Shown: positions 34,105 to 43,719 of the stretch, one piece after another
Numbering within the stretch: position 1 is the stretch's first letter
Layout: each line of letters starts with the position of its first letter
NCBI GenBank assembly: GCA_021775555.1
Contig: JAJFHP010000041.1
Location: 1 to 64,000 of the forward strand
Reading direction: 5' to 3'
Length of the DNA: 64,000 bases
From: Hyphomicrobiales bacterium
GTDB lineage: Bacteria; Pseudomonadota; Alphaproteobacteria; Rhizobiales; Methyloligellaceae
The notes under the pieces: generated by a model
The model's database searches: none
The model's input: only the letters and a program-made list of their open reading frames with translations
Told to the model about the DNA's origin: nothing
Position numbers and translations under genes: made by a program

Positions 34105-35360
34105 CTCGACTTCGCACTCACCGACGATCTCAGGCGCAGAGAGATATAAATGCCGGTCACAAAGGTGACCACCGCCGCGCTCAACAGAGCCGCGTCATAG
34201 CCCGAGGCAGCAACAAGCCCGGCGAACAGGGCCGGGAAAGCAAGCGAGCCGATAAACACCAGCGTCATGACACCCGACGTGGCATGCGCAACGCGCGCTG
34301 GCCCGGCTATGTCTGCGACCAGCGCAAGATAAACTCCATTCCAGCTGAAGCCTGCGGTGCCGAACCAGCATCCGAGAGCGATCAAGGCAAACCGCGACCA
34401 CTCAGGTGTAACGAATATGGCAGCAACGACCGACCCTGCCGTCAGGATACCGAGAAAACCCAGCACCAGATCAGGGCTGACAATATTCGCCACATAGCCC
34501 CAGCCAAGGCGCGCGATGACGCTCGCCACCATGGCAGCACTGAGTACAAGCCCCGCCTCGACAGGAGACAGCCCGGCACGGTCGACGAAGAAGGCAACCA
34601 TGACTGCTCCAAACGCATATTGCATGCCAGCATATACCAGACCCGTGATCCCGAGCGCACGCAAACGAGGGCCTTTCCATACGGTGGTGAGAGGCTCCAG
34701 CAATTTTCGAGGCCAGAGGGGGTGATCCTTTTGCCGGTCATGATCGAGACTACTTCTCCATGGTTGTACGGCGAATGCGGCAGCGAGACACAAAGCCCCC
34801 ATGGCAAGTGCCGTGCCTTGCCAGCCCAGTTGCAGGGCGAGCGGTGGAGCGATCAATCCGCAAACGGCACCCCCGGCCGGAACACTCGTTTGCTTGATGG
34901 AAAAGATACCGGAGCGCTGCCCCTTTGCGGTTAATTGCGTGAGCAGTCGCCCGCTTGCCGTGTTTCCGGGACCATAGGCAAAGCCAATCAGCACGGCGCT
35001 GGCCACAGACGCGGAGATCGTGCCCAGCGCAAGAATGAAAAGTCCGGATGCGGCAAAAACAAGCGCCCCCTGACTGGTCCGCAGCGCACCATGGCGGAGA
35101 ATAAAGTTCGGGGCGAACATGGAAGATGCCGCAGCACCCGCATATAGAACAGCAGCATAGAGCCCGACATAACGCGCCGGAATTTCAAGCGTCTGCGAAG
35201 CAATTGGCGCAACCACTGGCAGAACCATTGATGCCAGAATGACCAGTCCATAGGTCACGAACATGGTGATGACCGCCGCAGCCAGCGGTGGGGCGTTTGC
35301 AGATTCTTTTACTGGCAAGGTATTACCCGGTTTCACAGTTGCTATAGTCGTCACGCGCAA
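34101..35360 (-). CDS. MFS transporter, possible sulfonate uptake
   Basis: This 419-residue major-facilitator protein has 12 predicted membrane helices and MFS-like loops such as RLLTQLTAKGQRSGIFSIKQTSVPAGG. MFS carriers such as SauU serve sulfoacetate pathways, so import of a sulfonated acid is plausible, although the gene sits on the opposite strand, convergent with the ligase. The start is unclear: TTG 35360 and GTG 35354 or 35336 are candidates without a clear Shine-Dalgarno. Confidence 0.75.
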   Translation of the reverse strand: MRVTTIATVKPGNTLPVKESANAPPLAAAVITMFVTYGLVILASMVLPVVAPIASQTLEIPARYVGLYAAVLYAGAAASSMFAPNFILRHGALRTSQGALVFAASGLFILALGTISASVASAVLIGFAYGPGNTASGRLLTQLTAKGQRSGIFSIKQTSVPAGGAVCGLIAPPLALQLGWQGTALAMGALCLAAAFAVQPWRSSLDHDRQKDHPLWPRKLLEPLTTVWKGPRLRALGITGLVYAGMQYAFGAVMVAFFVDRAGLSPVEAGLVLSAAMVASVIARLGWGYVANIVSPDLVLGFLGILTAGSVVAAIFVTPEWSRFALIALGCWFGTAGFSWNGVYLALVADIAGPARVAHATSGVMTLVFIGSLAFPALFAGLVAASGYDAALLSAAVVTFVTGIYISLRLRSSVSAKSS

Positions 35361-35393
35361 CTAACACGGGTCGCGACAAACAAAAAGTATCGA

Positions 35394-35408
35394 TGGGACC
35401 TGATCCCA
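35394..35408. promoter_or_regulatory. Inverted repeat between MFS and GST genes
   Basis: TGGGA-CCTGA-TCCCA, 5-bp perfect arms, lies in the 72-bp gap shared by the divergent MFS transporter and GST genes, 24 bp before the GST start. A repressor site is possible, but arms this short occur by chance. Confidence 0.35.
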
Positions 35409-35432
35409 ATATCTCATAAGAGGCTTCTGACA

Positions 35433-36059
35433 ATGTTTACAATCTATGGCCGCACCAACTCCTCCAATGTGCGCAAGGTTCTGTGGCTGTGCGAGGAAAT
35501 AGGTCAGACCGATTATAAACGGCTGGACTATGGCCGCGGTTTCAAACCGTGTTCATCACCGGAATATATGGCGCTTAATCCCAACATGGTGGTGCCGACG
35601 CTGGTCTATGGCGATCTGGTAATCTGGGAATCGAACACGCAACTGCGTTTCCTCGCGAGCAAGCACGGCACGGACGATATCTACCCTGCCGAGCTCACCG
35701 CCCGGGCTTGCGTAGAGCAGTGGCTCGATTGGCAGCTCACAACGGCCATTGTCGGCATCCGCCACCTGTTCCAGGGGCTGCATGTAAAAGATGAGGCCTT
35801 CACAGATCCGAAGGGTCTGGAGGGCGCTCACAAACAGGCTACGGGCGCGATGGGAATTCTTGATGCGCATCTGGCGAAGAACGGCGCCTATATCGCTGGC
35901 GAGAATCTCACCATCGCGGATTGCTGCCTGGGCATGTATGTGCACCGTTGGCATGTGCTGCCCATCGAGCGCGCGCAACATCCGGCACTTGCGGCCTATT
36001 ACGAGCGCCTGAGCGAACGCGATGCATTCCAGAAATGGATTGTTGGTCAGGGGGTATAG
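35433..36059 (+). CDS. Glutathione S-transferase family protein
   Basis: This 208-residue GST has an N-terminal thioredoxin-like domain (MFTIYGRTNSSNVRKVLWLCEE, MALNPNMVVPTL, WESNTQLRFLA) and a helical C-domain with ENLTIADCCLGMYVHRW. The catalytic residue is probably a Ser or Tyr near the N-terminus. AGAGG lies 9 bp before the ATG. A glutathione adduct role in sulfonate or sulfite chemistry is conceivable, but GSTs are frequent neighbours of many catabolic genes. Confidence 0.88.
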   Translation: MFTIYGRTNSSNVRKVLWLCEEIGQTDYKRLDYGRGFKPCSSPEYMALNPNMVVPTLVYGDLVIWESNTQLRFLASKHGTDDIYPAELTARACVEQWLDWQLTTAIVGIRHLFQGLHVKDEAFTDPKGLEGAHKQATGAMGILDAHLAKNGAYIAGENLTIADCCLGMYVHRWHVLPIERAQHPALAAYYERLSERDAFQKWIVGQGV

Positions 36060-36287
36060 GGGCTGGGGTTAAGTCGCTGCCACTATCTGCTATTGATAAT
36101 ATCTGATCTCCAGATTGCCAACACGCTCTCATCACCAATATCGTGTTGTCTGACGAATAATGGGGCAAACCATTTCAATGACGTTTGGAACTGGATACAA
36201 CTCGATCTCGATTTGAAAGCTATTTTGGATATGTTGCCTATGGTGAAATTTGCCGCTTGTACTTAGAGACGGAGAGGAAACAGACCT

Positions 36288-36539
36288 ATGGAAAAACTTA
36301 AAATTATTGTCGATGAGGCGATAGGGGAGCTGGAAAAAACCTTGTCCAAAGATCAAGTTGACGAGGTCTCCAGGGTGATCAACGCTGCAGTTATCCGGGG
36401 TATGCTGGAAGGACAGCATCGCGCGGTTGATGCCTGCAACAATTTCGCTGATGCGGAACAGGATATGGCACACAAGATCGCCACCGCAATACGCAAGAAA
36501 AATGATGCTCTGATCGTCAACCTTTCCAGCATGCGTTGA
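36288..36539 (+). CDS. Small helical protein of unknown function
   Basis: This 83-residue protein (MEKLKIIVDEAIGELEKTL...) is predicted to be largely alpha-helical with heptad-like hydrophobics and no recognised domain. GGAGAGGAA lies 10 bp before ATG 36288. The 228 bp upstream hold nothing else I recognise, so this gene probably has its own promoter. Confidence 0.5.
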   Translation: MEKLKIIVDEAIGELEKTLSKDQVDEVSRVINAAVIRGMLEGQHRAVDACNNFADAEQDMAHKIATAIRKKNDALIVNLSSMR

Positions 36540-36627
36540 TGTTCACCAAAGACCCGGTGATAAATATGGCGAGAAAGGTATTTGACGCAGCTCATTGTCT
36601 GCATGGATTTGAAGATGAGGCATCTCC

Positions 36628-37323
36628 ATGAAGAAGATGGGAATGATCGGCGGGCTGAGCTGGATATCAACTGCCGACTATTACCGCATCGTCAATACGC
36701 TGACGCAGCAGGCACTCGGCGGCGTCAGTTCCGCTCATGTGATACTGGAGAGCGTCAATCGCCAGAAATATGTGGAAGCCGTCATCGAGAATGGCGACGA
36801 CGCGACTGCCTCCCGGATGATCCGCGATGCCGCGCTAGCGGTCGAGCGCGGTGGCGCCGACTTCATTGTCATCACCTGCAACGGCGCACACCGTTTCGTA
36901 CCCGACGCCGAGCCGCACGTTTCAATCCCCTTCCTTCATATCGCCGAGGTCACGGCTGAAGCGATCAAAAAAGCCGGGCTCAGCACCGTGGCGCTCCTGG
37001 GTGTGCGCGAGACGATGGAAAACCGCTTCTACCCCGATATCCTGAAGAAACACGGCATCGAAACCGTCAGCCCCAACGAAGAGGAGAAGACGGTTATCCA
37101 CGACAAGATCTATGAGGAACTTACCCTCGATGTATTTCTCGATGAGACACGGGAGAAATACGTGGAGATCATCCACGCGCTCAATGCGCGCGGTGCGGAA
37201 GGCGTGATACTCGGTTGTACCGAAATCCCGCTGCTGATCCGCGAGGGCGATGTCGATGTACCTGTATTTTCGACAACGGACTTGCATTGCCACGCGGCAG
37301 TCGAGATGGCTCTCCTACAGTAA
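36628..37323 (+). CDS. Aspartate/glutamate racemase-family protein
   Basis: This 231-residue cofactor-independent racemase-fold protein starts MKKMGMIGGLSWISTADYY and has the two catalytic thiols Cys84 (ITCNGAH) and Cys197 (LGCTEIPLL). GAGG lies 8 bp upstream. In a sulfonate island an analogous substrate such as cysteate (the sulfonated aspartate analogue) or a related sulfonate is worth testing; plain aspartate racemase or an arylmalonate/maleate-type activity is equally possible. It is convergent with comC. Confidence 0.85.
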   Translation: MKKMGMIGGLSWISTADYYRIVNTLTQQALGGVSSAHVILESVNRQKYVEAVIENGDDATASRMIRDAALAVERGGADFIVITCNGAHRFVPDAEPHVSIPFLHIAEVTAEAIKKAGLSTVALLGVRETMENRFYPDILKKHGIETVSPNEEEKTVIHDKIYEELTLDVFLDETREKYVEIIHALNARGAEGVILGCTEIPLLIREGDVDVPVFSTTDLHCHAAVEMALLQ

Positions 37324-37335
37324 GCCGCAAACCCG

Positions 37336-38358
37336 TCACGTCTCCTGCGCCGCCAGACTCTTCACCTCTTCCACCAACTTGGCGGGAACGCTCAGACCAT
37401 TTTCAGCTGCTTCCTTGCGCAACGCTTCTCGGCGGCCACCGGGCAGTCGGGCGCCCTCCTGTCCGGTGATGCTCTCCATGATGGTCTCAACTCTCTCAAG
37501 AAAATGATCGCGCCCTGAAAATGCGTCTGGATTGATAGTGATAAGAAATTGTCCAACTGAAGGGGGCTCGCCTTCAGTCGTGAAGAAGGACGAGGCTTCG
37601 GTTGAAAGTGCACTGCCCGTGAGGGGCGCACAGAGGAGTTCTACCATCAATCCCAGTGCGGCACCCTTGGCACCACCGACTGGCAGAAGCACACCTTCAC
37701 TTAACGCCACTTCCGGGTCTGTTGTCGGATTGCCCTGAGCGTCTGTCGCCCAGCCTTCGGGAATGGATTTGCCTGCCTGCTGGGCGGTCATGATGTTGCC
37801 ACGCGCAACTTGCGTCATGGCCATGTCCATAACAAGCGGCAGCTCCGACTTGCGGGGAGATGCGAATGCGAGTGGTTGAGTGCCATAGATCGGCTTCGTC
37901 CCACCCCAAGGAGCCATGGCCTGCGGTGTGTTGCCCATGACAATGGCAATAAACCCGAGTTCGGCGCATTTTTCCACATGGTGCCCGAGCACTCCGCAAT
38001 GGTGCGAATTGTGAAAGGCGACGGCAGCAATCCCGTTGGTGCGCGCTTTGTCAGGAAAATAATCAAACGCCAGATCGATGGCTGGATAGAAGAAGCCCTT
38101 TTTAACATCGATAGTAATTGCGCCTGGCAACTCCTTCATGATGGAAGCATCTGCTTGCCCATCAACCTTGCCGGTGATTGCCTGGCCCGCATAGGAGGGA
38201 ATGCGTGAAAAGCCATGGCCCTTCCGCCCGTCTATTTCTGCCGCCAGCAGAGCTCGCGCAACAGAACGCGCATTCTTTTCCGATGTCCCGGAGCTCACGA
38301 GAGCCGCGAACATCAGATCCTCAAGGTCACCACAGGAGAAATGGACGGTATCGCTCAT
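37336..38358 (-). CDS. comC: Malate/L-lactate dehydrogenase-family enzyme, probable (R)-sulfolactate dehydrogenase ComC
   Basis: The 340-residue LDH2/MDH2-fold NAD(P)-dependent enzyme contains GHGFSRIPSYAG, AAVAFHNSHHCGVLGHH (with the catalytic His) and PIYGTQPLAFASPR. ComC interconverts sulfopyruvate and (R)-sulfolactate. With SlcC upstream (4-bp ATGA overlap), it can invert sulfolactate stereochemistry so that SuyAB, specific for the R form, can cleave it. It is the last gene of the operon. Malate or ureidoglycolate dehydrogenase are alternatives if the context is disregarded. Confidence 0.82.
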   Translation of the reverse strand: MSDTVHFSCGDLEDLMFAALVSSGTSEKNARSVARALLAAEIDGRKGHGFSRIPSYAGQAITGKVDGQADASIMKELPGAITIDVKKGFFYPAIDLAFDYFPDKARTNGIAAVAFHNSHHCGVLGHHVEKCAELGFIAIVMGNTPQAMAPWGGTKPIYGTQPLAFASPRKSELPLVMDMAMTQVARGNIMTAQQAGKSIPEGWATDAQGNPTTDPEVALSEGVLLPVGGAKGAALGLMVELLCAPLTGSALSTEASSFFTTEGEPPSVGQFLITINPDAFSGRDHFLERVETIMESITGQEGARLPGGRREALRKEAAENGLSVPAKLVEEVKSLAAQET

Positions 38359-39287
38359 GATGCATCACCCAGTACGCGCAGGACATTTGCCACAGTGATC
38401 GTCGAAATGGCCGTGCTTGATTCTTCAGTCACGCCGGAGATATGTGGTGTCATAATCAGGTTTGGTGCATCGGCAAACTTTCCCGCATCCTCTGCCGACA
38501 ATGGCTCATCGGCAAACACGTCCAGAGCCGCGCCGCCGATCTGGCCAGACTTGAGCGCTGTAATCAGATCATCCTCATTGATGATCCCGCCCCTCGCGGT
38601 ATTGATGAGAAAGGCACCCTTCTTCATACGCGCCATTGCATTTGCATCTATGAGGTTGCGCGTCTCCGGCATCAGAGGCGTATGAACAGACAGAATATCG
38701 CTGCGGGTGATGAGGTCATCCAGCGAGACACTTTCCGCTAGGCTCCATCCTTCCGCATCCGCCGGCACAAAAGGGTCATGGGCGATAACAGTCATCTCGA
38801 GGCCCTGCGCCATTCTGGCCGCCGACTGGCCGATCATGCCAAAGCCAAGCAGCCCGAGCGTGCGCCCGCGTGCCTCAAGGCCCACATTGTCATTGCGCGG
38901 CCATTTGCCTGCCAGAATATCGTCCTTTGAATAGAAGGAGCCCTTCAAAAGCATCATCATGGCGCAGATGGCATATTCCGCGACCGAGACATTGTTGGAA
39001 CCTGTGGCCGGACACACGACAACGCCATGTGCCTTACAGGCCTCGACATCCACATTGTCTAGCCCGACGCCCAAACGCCCGAGCACTTTGAGGTTAGGCC
39101 CTGACTTGAGAATATCGTCCGTCACCTTGGTGCGGTTGCGCACGATGAGGGCCACTGCTTGCGGGAGCAGTGTCTTTATTTCATCGGGCTTCTCGCACAG
39201 GGTCTTGTCCCAATGCACATCATATTTGGCCTTGAGCTCCTCGACGGGCTCTTCATCCATGAATTCAGTAATGACGATATCGGGCAT
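38355..39287 (-). CDS. slcC: 2-hydroxyacid dehydrogenase, probable (S)-sulfolactate dehydrogenase SlcC
   Basis: This 310-residue D-2-hydroxyacid dehydrogenase has GRLGVGLDNVD, the Rossmann GLLGFGMIGQ, NTARGGIINEDDL and a catalytic His in TPHISGVTEES. The start MPDIVITEFMDE is like SlcC of Chromohalobacter, which oxidises (S)-sulfolactate to sulfopyruvate. AGGA lies 5 bp upstream. It is followed by comC (4-bp overlap) and preceded by the tarD-like gene. Generic phosphoglycerate dehydrogenase-like activity is the alternative, but the suyAB neighbours argue for the sulfonate role. Confidence 0.84.
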   Translation of the reverse strand: MPDIVITEFMDEEPVEELKAKYDVHWDKTLCEKPDEIKTLLPQAVALIVRNRTKVTDDILKSGPNLKVLGRLGVGLDNVDVEACKAHGVVVCPATGSNNVSVAEYAICAMMMLLKGSFYSKDDILAGKWPRNDNVGLEARGRTLGLLGFGMIGQSAARMAQGLEMTVIAHDPFVPADAEGWSLAESVSLDDLITRSDILSVHTPLMPETRNLIDANAMARMKKGAFLINTARGGIINEDDLITALKSGQIGGAALDVFADEPLSAEDAGKFADAPNLIMTPHISGVTEESSTAISTITVANVLRVLGDAS

Positions 39288-39298
39288 GTTTTCCTGAC

Positions 39299-40474
39299 CT
39301 AACTAAGCTCGAGCACTCTGTTCATTTCATCCATCAGTTTGGGCTTCAATTCCATGCCGATACCGGGCTGATCCCGGGGCAGTGTCACATACCCGTCGAC
39401 AATTGGAATGTCGTCGGCAAAGCCACCGTATGGCGCGAACACACCGGGGTAGGATTCGGTGCCGCCAAGCTGGAGACCGGACGCCATATGAAGCCCAAGC
39501 TGATGACCCCCATGAGGAAGGAAGCGCCGCCGCGACCAGCCAAGTTTTGCAGCCTCCTCCAGCATGAGAAGATTTTCCGTAAGGCCATAGCAAAGTGATG
39601 GGTCGGGCTGTATCCAGTCCACATCCGGCCTCATACCACCGAAGCGCAGAAGGTTGTTCATGTCCTGATGTGAAAACAGATTTTCGCCTGTGGCGATGGC
39701 ACCTGAGTAATTCTGGATGAGCTCGGCATTGAGATGATAGTCAAGCGGGTCACCCGGTTCTTCATACCAGGCCAGCTTGAGCGGCTCGACCGCCTTGCCG
39801 AATTCAATTGCTTCTTCAAGATTGAAACGGCCATTGACGTCGATGGCGAGGTTTTCACCGGACCCCAACTCATCAGCCGCTGCCTCGACCCGCTTCATGT
39901 CATCAGCAAGCGGAACCGCACCAACTTTCATTTTACAAATGCGGTAGCCCTGCTCCCGGTAGCCGCGCATCTCGGCGCGTAATGTTTCCACGTCCTTGCC
40001 GGGGTTGTAGTAGCCACCACCGGGATAGACCAAAACCTTCTCGTCATATTTCCCATCATTGAAATGGTCAGACAATATTTTCCACAGCGGCAGCTCGGCG
40101 ATCTTGCCGTGCAAATCCCAAATGGCTGTGTCGAGCGCGCCGATGCAGTAGGACCGCTCTCCATGCCCACCGGGTTTTTCGTTGGACATGAGGGTGGCCC
40201 ACACGGCCTGCGGTGAAAAATTCTCCGCCGTCTCATCGAGCAGGGACTTGGGATCGGCTTCTTCAAGACGAGGCAGGAAGCGCGACGCCAGCAAGCCCGG
40301 CTGAGCGTAGCGGCCATTGGAAGAAAAACCGTATCCGATCACCGGTTCGCCATCGCGCACGACATCGGTTTCCACGGCGACGACATTCGTGGTCATCGTT
40401 TTGAAATTGATGAAGGCGTTCGACATGGTTGATGCGAGAGGCGCCGACACATGGCGGATGTTTGTGATTTTCAT
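39299..40474 (-). CDS. Enolase-superfamily dehydratase, D-tartrate dehydratase (TarD)-like
   Basis: This 391-residue mandelate-racemase/enolase-superfamily protein has the KMKVG lysine motif, the metal ligands in AIDVNGRF, WYEEPGDP and TGENLFSH, and the catalytic PHGGHQ. From memory of the family it resembles Bradyrhizobium D-tartrate dehydratase over its whole length (SNGRY, NEKPGGHGERS, VYPGGGYYNPGK). TarD dehydrates a vicinal hydroxy-dicarboxylate, so in this operon a sulfonated hydroxy-diacid is an attractive alternative to D-tartrate. GGGGGGAG precedes ATG 40474. Confidence 0.82.
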   Translation of the reverse strand: MKITNIRHVSAPLASTMSNAFINFKTMTTNVVAVETDVVRDGEPVIGYGFSSNGRYAQPGLLASRFLPRLEEADPKSLLDETAENFSPQAVWATLMSNEKPGGHGERSYCIGALDTAIWDLHGKIAELPLWKILSDHFNDGKYDEKVLVYPGGGYYNPGKDVETLRAEMRGYREQGYRICKMKVGAVPLADDMKRVEAAADELGSGENLAIDVNGRFNLEEAIEFGKAVEPLKLAWYEEPGDPLDYHLNAELIQNYSGAIATGENLFSHQDMNNLLRFGGMRPDVDWIQPDPSLCYGLTENLLMLEEAAKLGWSRRRFLPHGGHQLGLHMASGLQLGGTESYPGVFAPYGGFADDIPIVDGYVTLPRDQPGIGMELKPKLMDEMNRVLELS

Positions 40475-40536
40475 GGCTCCCCCCGCAAAAAATCATCCCC
40501 GGCGATAGGCCGGGGATGAATGCAATGTATCGTGTC

Positions 40537-41712
40537 TCAAGCGCTTCGATAAAGCTTTGTCATGACAAACTCCCGATGCCCGAGTGTTTCTGCCGCCGTA
40601 TTGCGCCCGTTCGACGTGCGGCGGATCATCTCGATGAGTGCATCACCAGCCGTATCCAGCGTCATGTCCCGCCTCAGGATACCCGTGACATCCACGTCGA
40701 CATGCTCCGACATGGTGCGCACGGTGCGCGGGTTCGCCGTGATCTTGATAACCGGCACGATCGGGTTCCCGACGATGTTGCCCTGGCCCGTGGGGAAGGT
40801 GTGAACCACGTAACCTGCCGCACCCATCAGCGTGACACATTCCGCGGCTGCGGAAGAGGTATCCATGTAATAGAGCCCCGCTCCCTTTTCGGGCGCCTCG
40901 GCGGGCTCCAGCACATCGATATATTTACACTCCCGGCCAATCTTCTCCAGATTGCCCAGCGCCTTTTCCTCGATGGTGGTGAGGCCCCCTTCGATATTTC
41001 CCTTGGTTGGCTGGCTATCTGAGAGGTCGTCCACCTTGTGCGCCTCGATGACATCATCCTGATAGGCGTTGAAGGTCTTCATGAACTTCTTCCCGATCTC
41101 AGGTGAGGCAGCACGCGCTTCGCAGATATGTTCAGCACCGGTGATTTCCGATGTCTCGCCGAAGCAGCCATAGATGCCCTTGGGGATCAGCTTGTCATAC
41201 ATGTTGCCGACAGTCGGGCAGGATCCCAGCCCCGTTGTCGTGTCGGACTCACCGCACTTGGTTGAGACCCACAACTCGGACATGTCACATTCCTCGCGTT
41301 GCAGCTCCGTCGCCCACTGGACATATTCCTGTGCCTTGCGCCCTGCTGTCGCGACGGTTTCCAGATCTCCATGCTGCTCGATTGCGAAGCCAGTCACCGG
41401 CTTTCCCGTCTTGGCGATGCCATCCACGATCACCTTCGTCCAGTGCGGCTCGATGCCGATGACGATGACAGCCGCCACGTTGGGGTTGGCGCCAGTGCCG
41501 ATCATGGTGCGGAAATGCAAATCCAGGTCCTCGCCAAATTGCAGCCGCCCGTAGGAGTGAGGCAGCGCCATGGTGCCCTTGATATTGTTGCCCACCGCCT
41601 CACAGGCAGCGTTTGAGATGTCATCAACTGGTAAGATGATGACGTGATTGCGCACGCCGACACGACTATTCTCGCGCCGGTAGCCCATGAATGTATTGTT
41701 ACTGCTCGCCAT
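40537..41712 (-). CDS. suyB: (2R)-sulfolactate sulfo-lyase beta subunit SuyB (UxaA family)
   Basis: This 391-residue UxaA-family large subunit contains [41 protein letters not shown] and [20 protein letters not shown]. With SuyA it eliminates bisulfite from (R)-3-sulfolactate to give pyruvate. ATG 41712 is used because AGGGAGA sits 6 bp upstream; an in-frame TTG at 41730 would overlap suyA. Altronate or galactarate dehydratases are the paralogues, but their alpha and beta pairing with slcC/comC identifies SuyB. Confidence 0.87.
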   Translation of the reverse strand: MASSNNTFMGYRRENSRVGVRNHVIILPVDDISNAACEAVGNNIKGTMALPHSYGRLQFGEDLDLHFRTMIGTGANPNVAAVIVIGIEPHWTKVIVDGIAKTGKPVTGFAIEQHGDLETVATAGRKAQEYVQWATELQREECDMSELWVSTKCGESDTTTGLGSCPTVGNMYDKLIPKGIYGCFGETSEITGAEHICEARAASPEIGKKFMKTFNAYQDDVIEAHKVDDLSDSQPTKGNIEGGLTTIEEKALGNLEKIGRECKYIDVLEPAEAPEKGAGLYYMDTSSAAAECVTLMGAAGYVVHTFPTGQGNIVGNPIVPVIKITANPRTVRTMSEHVDVDVTGILRRDMTLDTAGDALIEMIRRTSNGRNTAAETLGHREFVMTKLYRSA

Positions 41713-41723
41713 GGGTGTTCTCC

Positions 41724-42011
41724 CTACCAACGCTTCGTTTTGAGATTGTGCACATGGACATGCTCGCCGGTGGCAGCATCGCCAACCATCTTGCCGATAT
41801 CCACGCCATATTTGATGATCGTGTCGCCCTCTTTGAGATCCGTGAGCGCAACCTTGTGACCAATCGGAATATCGTGCTCCGACTTCACGTTGATGGTGGT
41901 GTCATTTTCCGTGATGACGCCGAGCATATCGGTGCCCGCCTCAAGCCCCTCAATGACGACAACGCCGACATTGTCCTTAGGGCTGTGAACGAGGAATTGT
42001 GGTTCTGCCAT
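41724..42011 (-). CDS. suyA: (2R)-sulfolactate sulfo-lyase alpha subunit SuyA (SAF domain)
   Basis: This 95-residue SAF-like protein ([21 protein letters not shown]...) is the small subunit that pairs with UxaA-type lyases. It includes [17 protein letters not shown] and [13 protein letters not shown], the typical ending of SAF subunits. GGAGA precedes the ATG, and suyB starts 11 bp after its stop. Confidence 0.87.
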   Translation of the reverse strand: MAEPQFLVHSPKDNVGVVVIEGLEAGTDMLGVITENDTTINVKSEHDIPIGHKVALTDLKEGDTIIKYGVDIGKMVGDAATGEHVHVHNLKTKRW

Positions 42012-42051
42012 ATCTTTCTCCTACTCCCTTAATACGGTGATTGCTTCTCGA

Positions 42052-42732
42052 TTAAATCAGTTCATCAGTCTTGTTCCGGGTCTCGCCATACCGCGCAAGC
42101 GCGGGGGGCTTGAGGCCTTCGTAAAGCCCCTCGACCCGCTCATTTACTTCTTTGTTGTTGCGCTCAAACAGCGAATTTCCGTGAATATCGCTCTCAACCA
42201 GAAGCGGACCAAAATTTTCCAATTTCAAAATCCACATGGCTTGCGCGATGCCAAGCTCATCAAGCCAGTTGACCGCCTCAACATCAACGATGCCGCGCCC
42301 GAGCAATGCGCCGGTGCCGTAGCCCACCGTGGTGAGATAAACCGCGCCGTGAGGAACATAGAGTTCATTGTAATGCGCCTGGCTCATACCGCCTTTGCCA
42401 ATAATGACTTTCGTGCCTGTTTCGGAAAACCAGCGGTCGAGATATTTGGCAAAGCGGAAGCTCGCCGTCGCCGTCACTGCACCAATATTGTAGCTGCCAT
42501 CATCATTTTGCGAGGCGGCGGGTGCGCAATGGAAATTGACATTGGTGAGCCTGGTGAAATCAACGTCCGGCGTTTCACCCTTGTTCAATATTTTCTCGTA
42601 GACACCCTCTCGCGCCGTGTAGAGCATCCCGTCAAGAAAGGCGACGGAGCCGATTTCAAGGCTCTTGAGATCTTCATCGGAGATTGGCGTCTTTAACCGA
42701 ACGGTTTTCAACTTGCTTGCACGTTCACCCAT
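42052..42732 (-). CDS. Class I fumarase/tartrate dehydratase-type beta subunit
   Basis: This 226-residue C-terminal-type subunit of the iron-sulfur hydro-lyases has RLKTPISDEDLKSLEIGSV, FHCAPAASQ, TKVIIGKGGMS and TTVGYGTGALLG. ATG 42732 is used because GGGGGG lies 5 bp upstream; a longer reading would run into the alpha subunit. It works with the adjacent alpha protein. Two-subunit forms are known for L-tartrate dehydratase and fumarase; I propose hydration of an unsaturated sulfo-dicarboxylate. Confidence 0.87.
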   Translation of the reverse strand: MGERASKLKTVRLKTPISDEDLKSLEIGSVAFLDGMLYTAREGVYEKILNKGETPDVDFTRLTNVNFHCAPAASQNDDGSYNIGAVTATASFRFAKYLDRWFSETGTKVIIGKGGMSQAHYNELYVPHGAVYLTTVGYGTGALLGRGIVDVEAVNWLDELGIAQAMWILKLENFGPLLVESDIHGNSLFERNNKEVNERVEGLYEGLKPPALARYGETRNKTDELI

Positions 42733-42743
42733 AATTGCCCCCC

Positions 42744-43709
42744 TTACTCCGCTGCACCGGCAAGCGCCGCATTGCCGTCCCAGCCAACTGTATTGCGCCG
42801 CATATAGGGCGTGAACCACTCCGGATCCGTTCTGTAATCAACTGACCCGTCAGAATAAAGCCTTGCGGTTGCACGTCGTGAGGAGAGACAGAAACAATGA
42901 ACTGACATGGGCATGCCGCCGGTATGGGTGTAGCCAACTTCAATGTTGCATCCGACCACAGTTGAATTGCCGTTGAAGCCCATGGCGCCAAGGCCGGTCG
43001 TGTTCCCGAGCTCTTTCAGTTCGTCTTCAAGCTTCGCCACTTCCGCCTGGGGATGGCGCGAACCAACGGTTCTGAGGCACGCCGCCTGTTTTCCGAGCAT
43101 CATGCAGGTGTCTTTAGAGCCGCCGAGTCCAATACCAACAATGGCCGGCTGGCAGGCAAGGCCTCGCTTGCCGAAAGCGAGCAGTACATCAAGGAAGAAG
43201 CGCTTGATGCCGTCGATACCATCGCCCGGGAACAGCATCCGGTAGTCAGTGCCGAACAGGCCCCCCTTGTGGACTGTTGTGATGTCGATCCAGTCTGTAT
43301 CCGGCTCGAAGGAATATTCAATCTCTGGCGCATTCATGCCCACATTATTGTTGTTGTCCTGCCGGGTGAGTGGATGGACCCGGTTGGGCCTGAGCGGAAT
43401 GTCGTGCGTGGCCTGCGCTGTGGCCCGGCGGAGGCGGTGTTCAAGCTCGATAAACCCGCCTTCAATCTGCGCCTCGTTGCCGGTCTTGATGTAGTAGCGC
43501 GGCACACCCGTATCGCCGCACATGGGACGCCGGTCTTCGGTAGCAACCTCCCAGTTCTCCAGCATGGCTTCGAGTACGAAGGCAGAGAGGTCACCCTTCT
43601 CCATATCGATCATACCCTTGATGCCGGACTTGTAGTCCTCCGGGATGTCGATCGCTGCACGCGCCATGATTTCGTTGGCGGCCATCTCGATGGTCTCGGA
43701 CTTGATCAT
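42744..43709 (-). CDS. Class I fumarase/tartrate dehydratase-type alpha subunit (4Fe-4S)
   Basis: This 321-residue N-terminal-type subunit carries the three cluster cysteines expected of class I fumarase and TtdA: MCGDTGVP, a Cys in CQPAIVGIGLGG or AACLRTVG, and one in VVGCNIEV (assignment by family, not certain). GLGGSKDTCM, ETIEMAANEI and NNNNVGMNAPEIE are family features. A perfect AGGAGG precedes ATG 43709. It follows the SdhA-like gene and is coupled to the beta subunit 11 bp downstream. Confidence 0.87.
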   Translation of the reverse strand: MIKSETIEMAANEIMARAAIDIPEDYKSGIKGMIDMEKGDLSAFVLEAMLENWEVATEDRRPMCGDTGVPRYYIKTGNEAQIEGGFIELEHRLRRATAQATHDIPLRPNRVHPLTRQDNNNNVGMNAPEIEYSFEPDTDWIDITTVHKGGLFGTDYRMLFPGDGIDGIKRFFLDVLLAFGKRGLACQPAIVGIGLGGSKDTCMMLGKQAACLRTVGSRHPQAEVAKLEDELKELGNTTGLGAMGFNGNSTVVGCNIEVGYTHTGGMPMSVHCFCLSSRRATARLYSDGSVDYRTDPEWFTPYMRRNTVGWDGNAALAGAAE

Positions 43710-43719
43710 CTGCTTCCTC

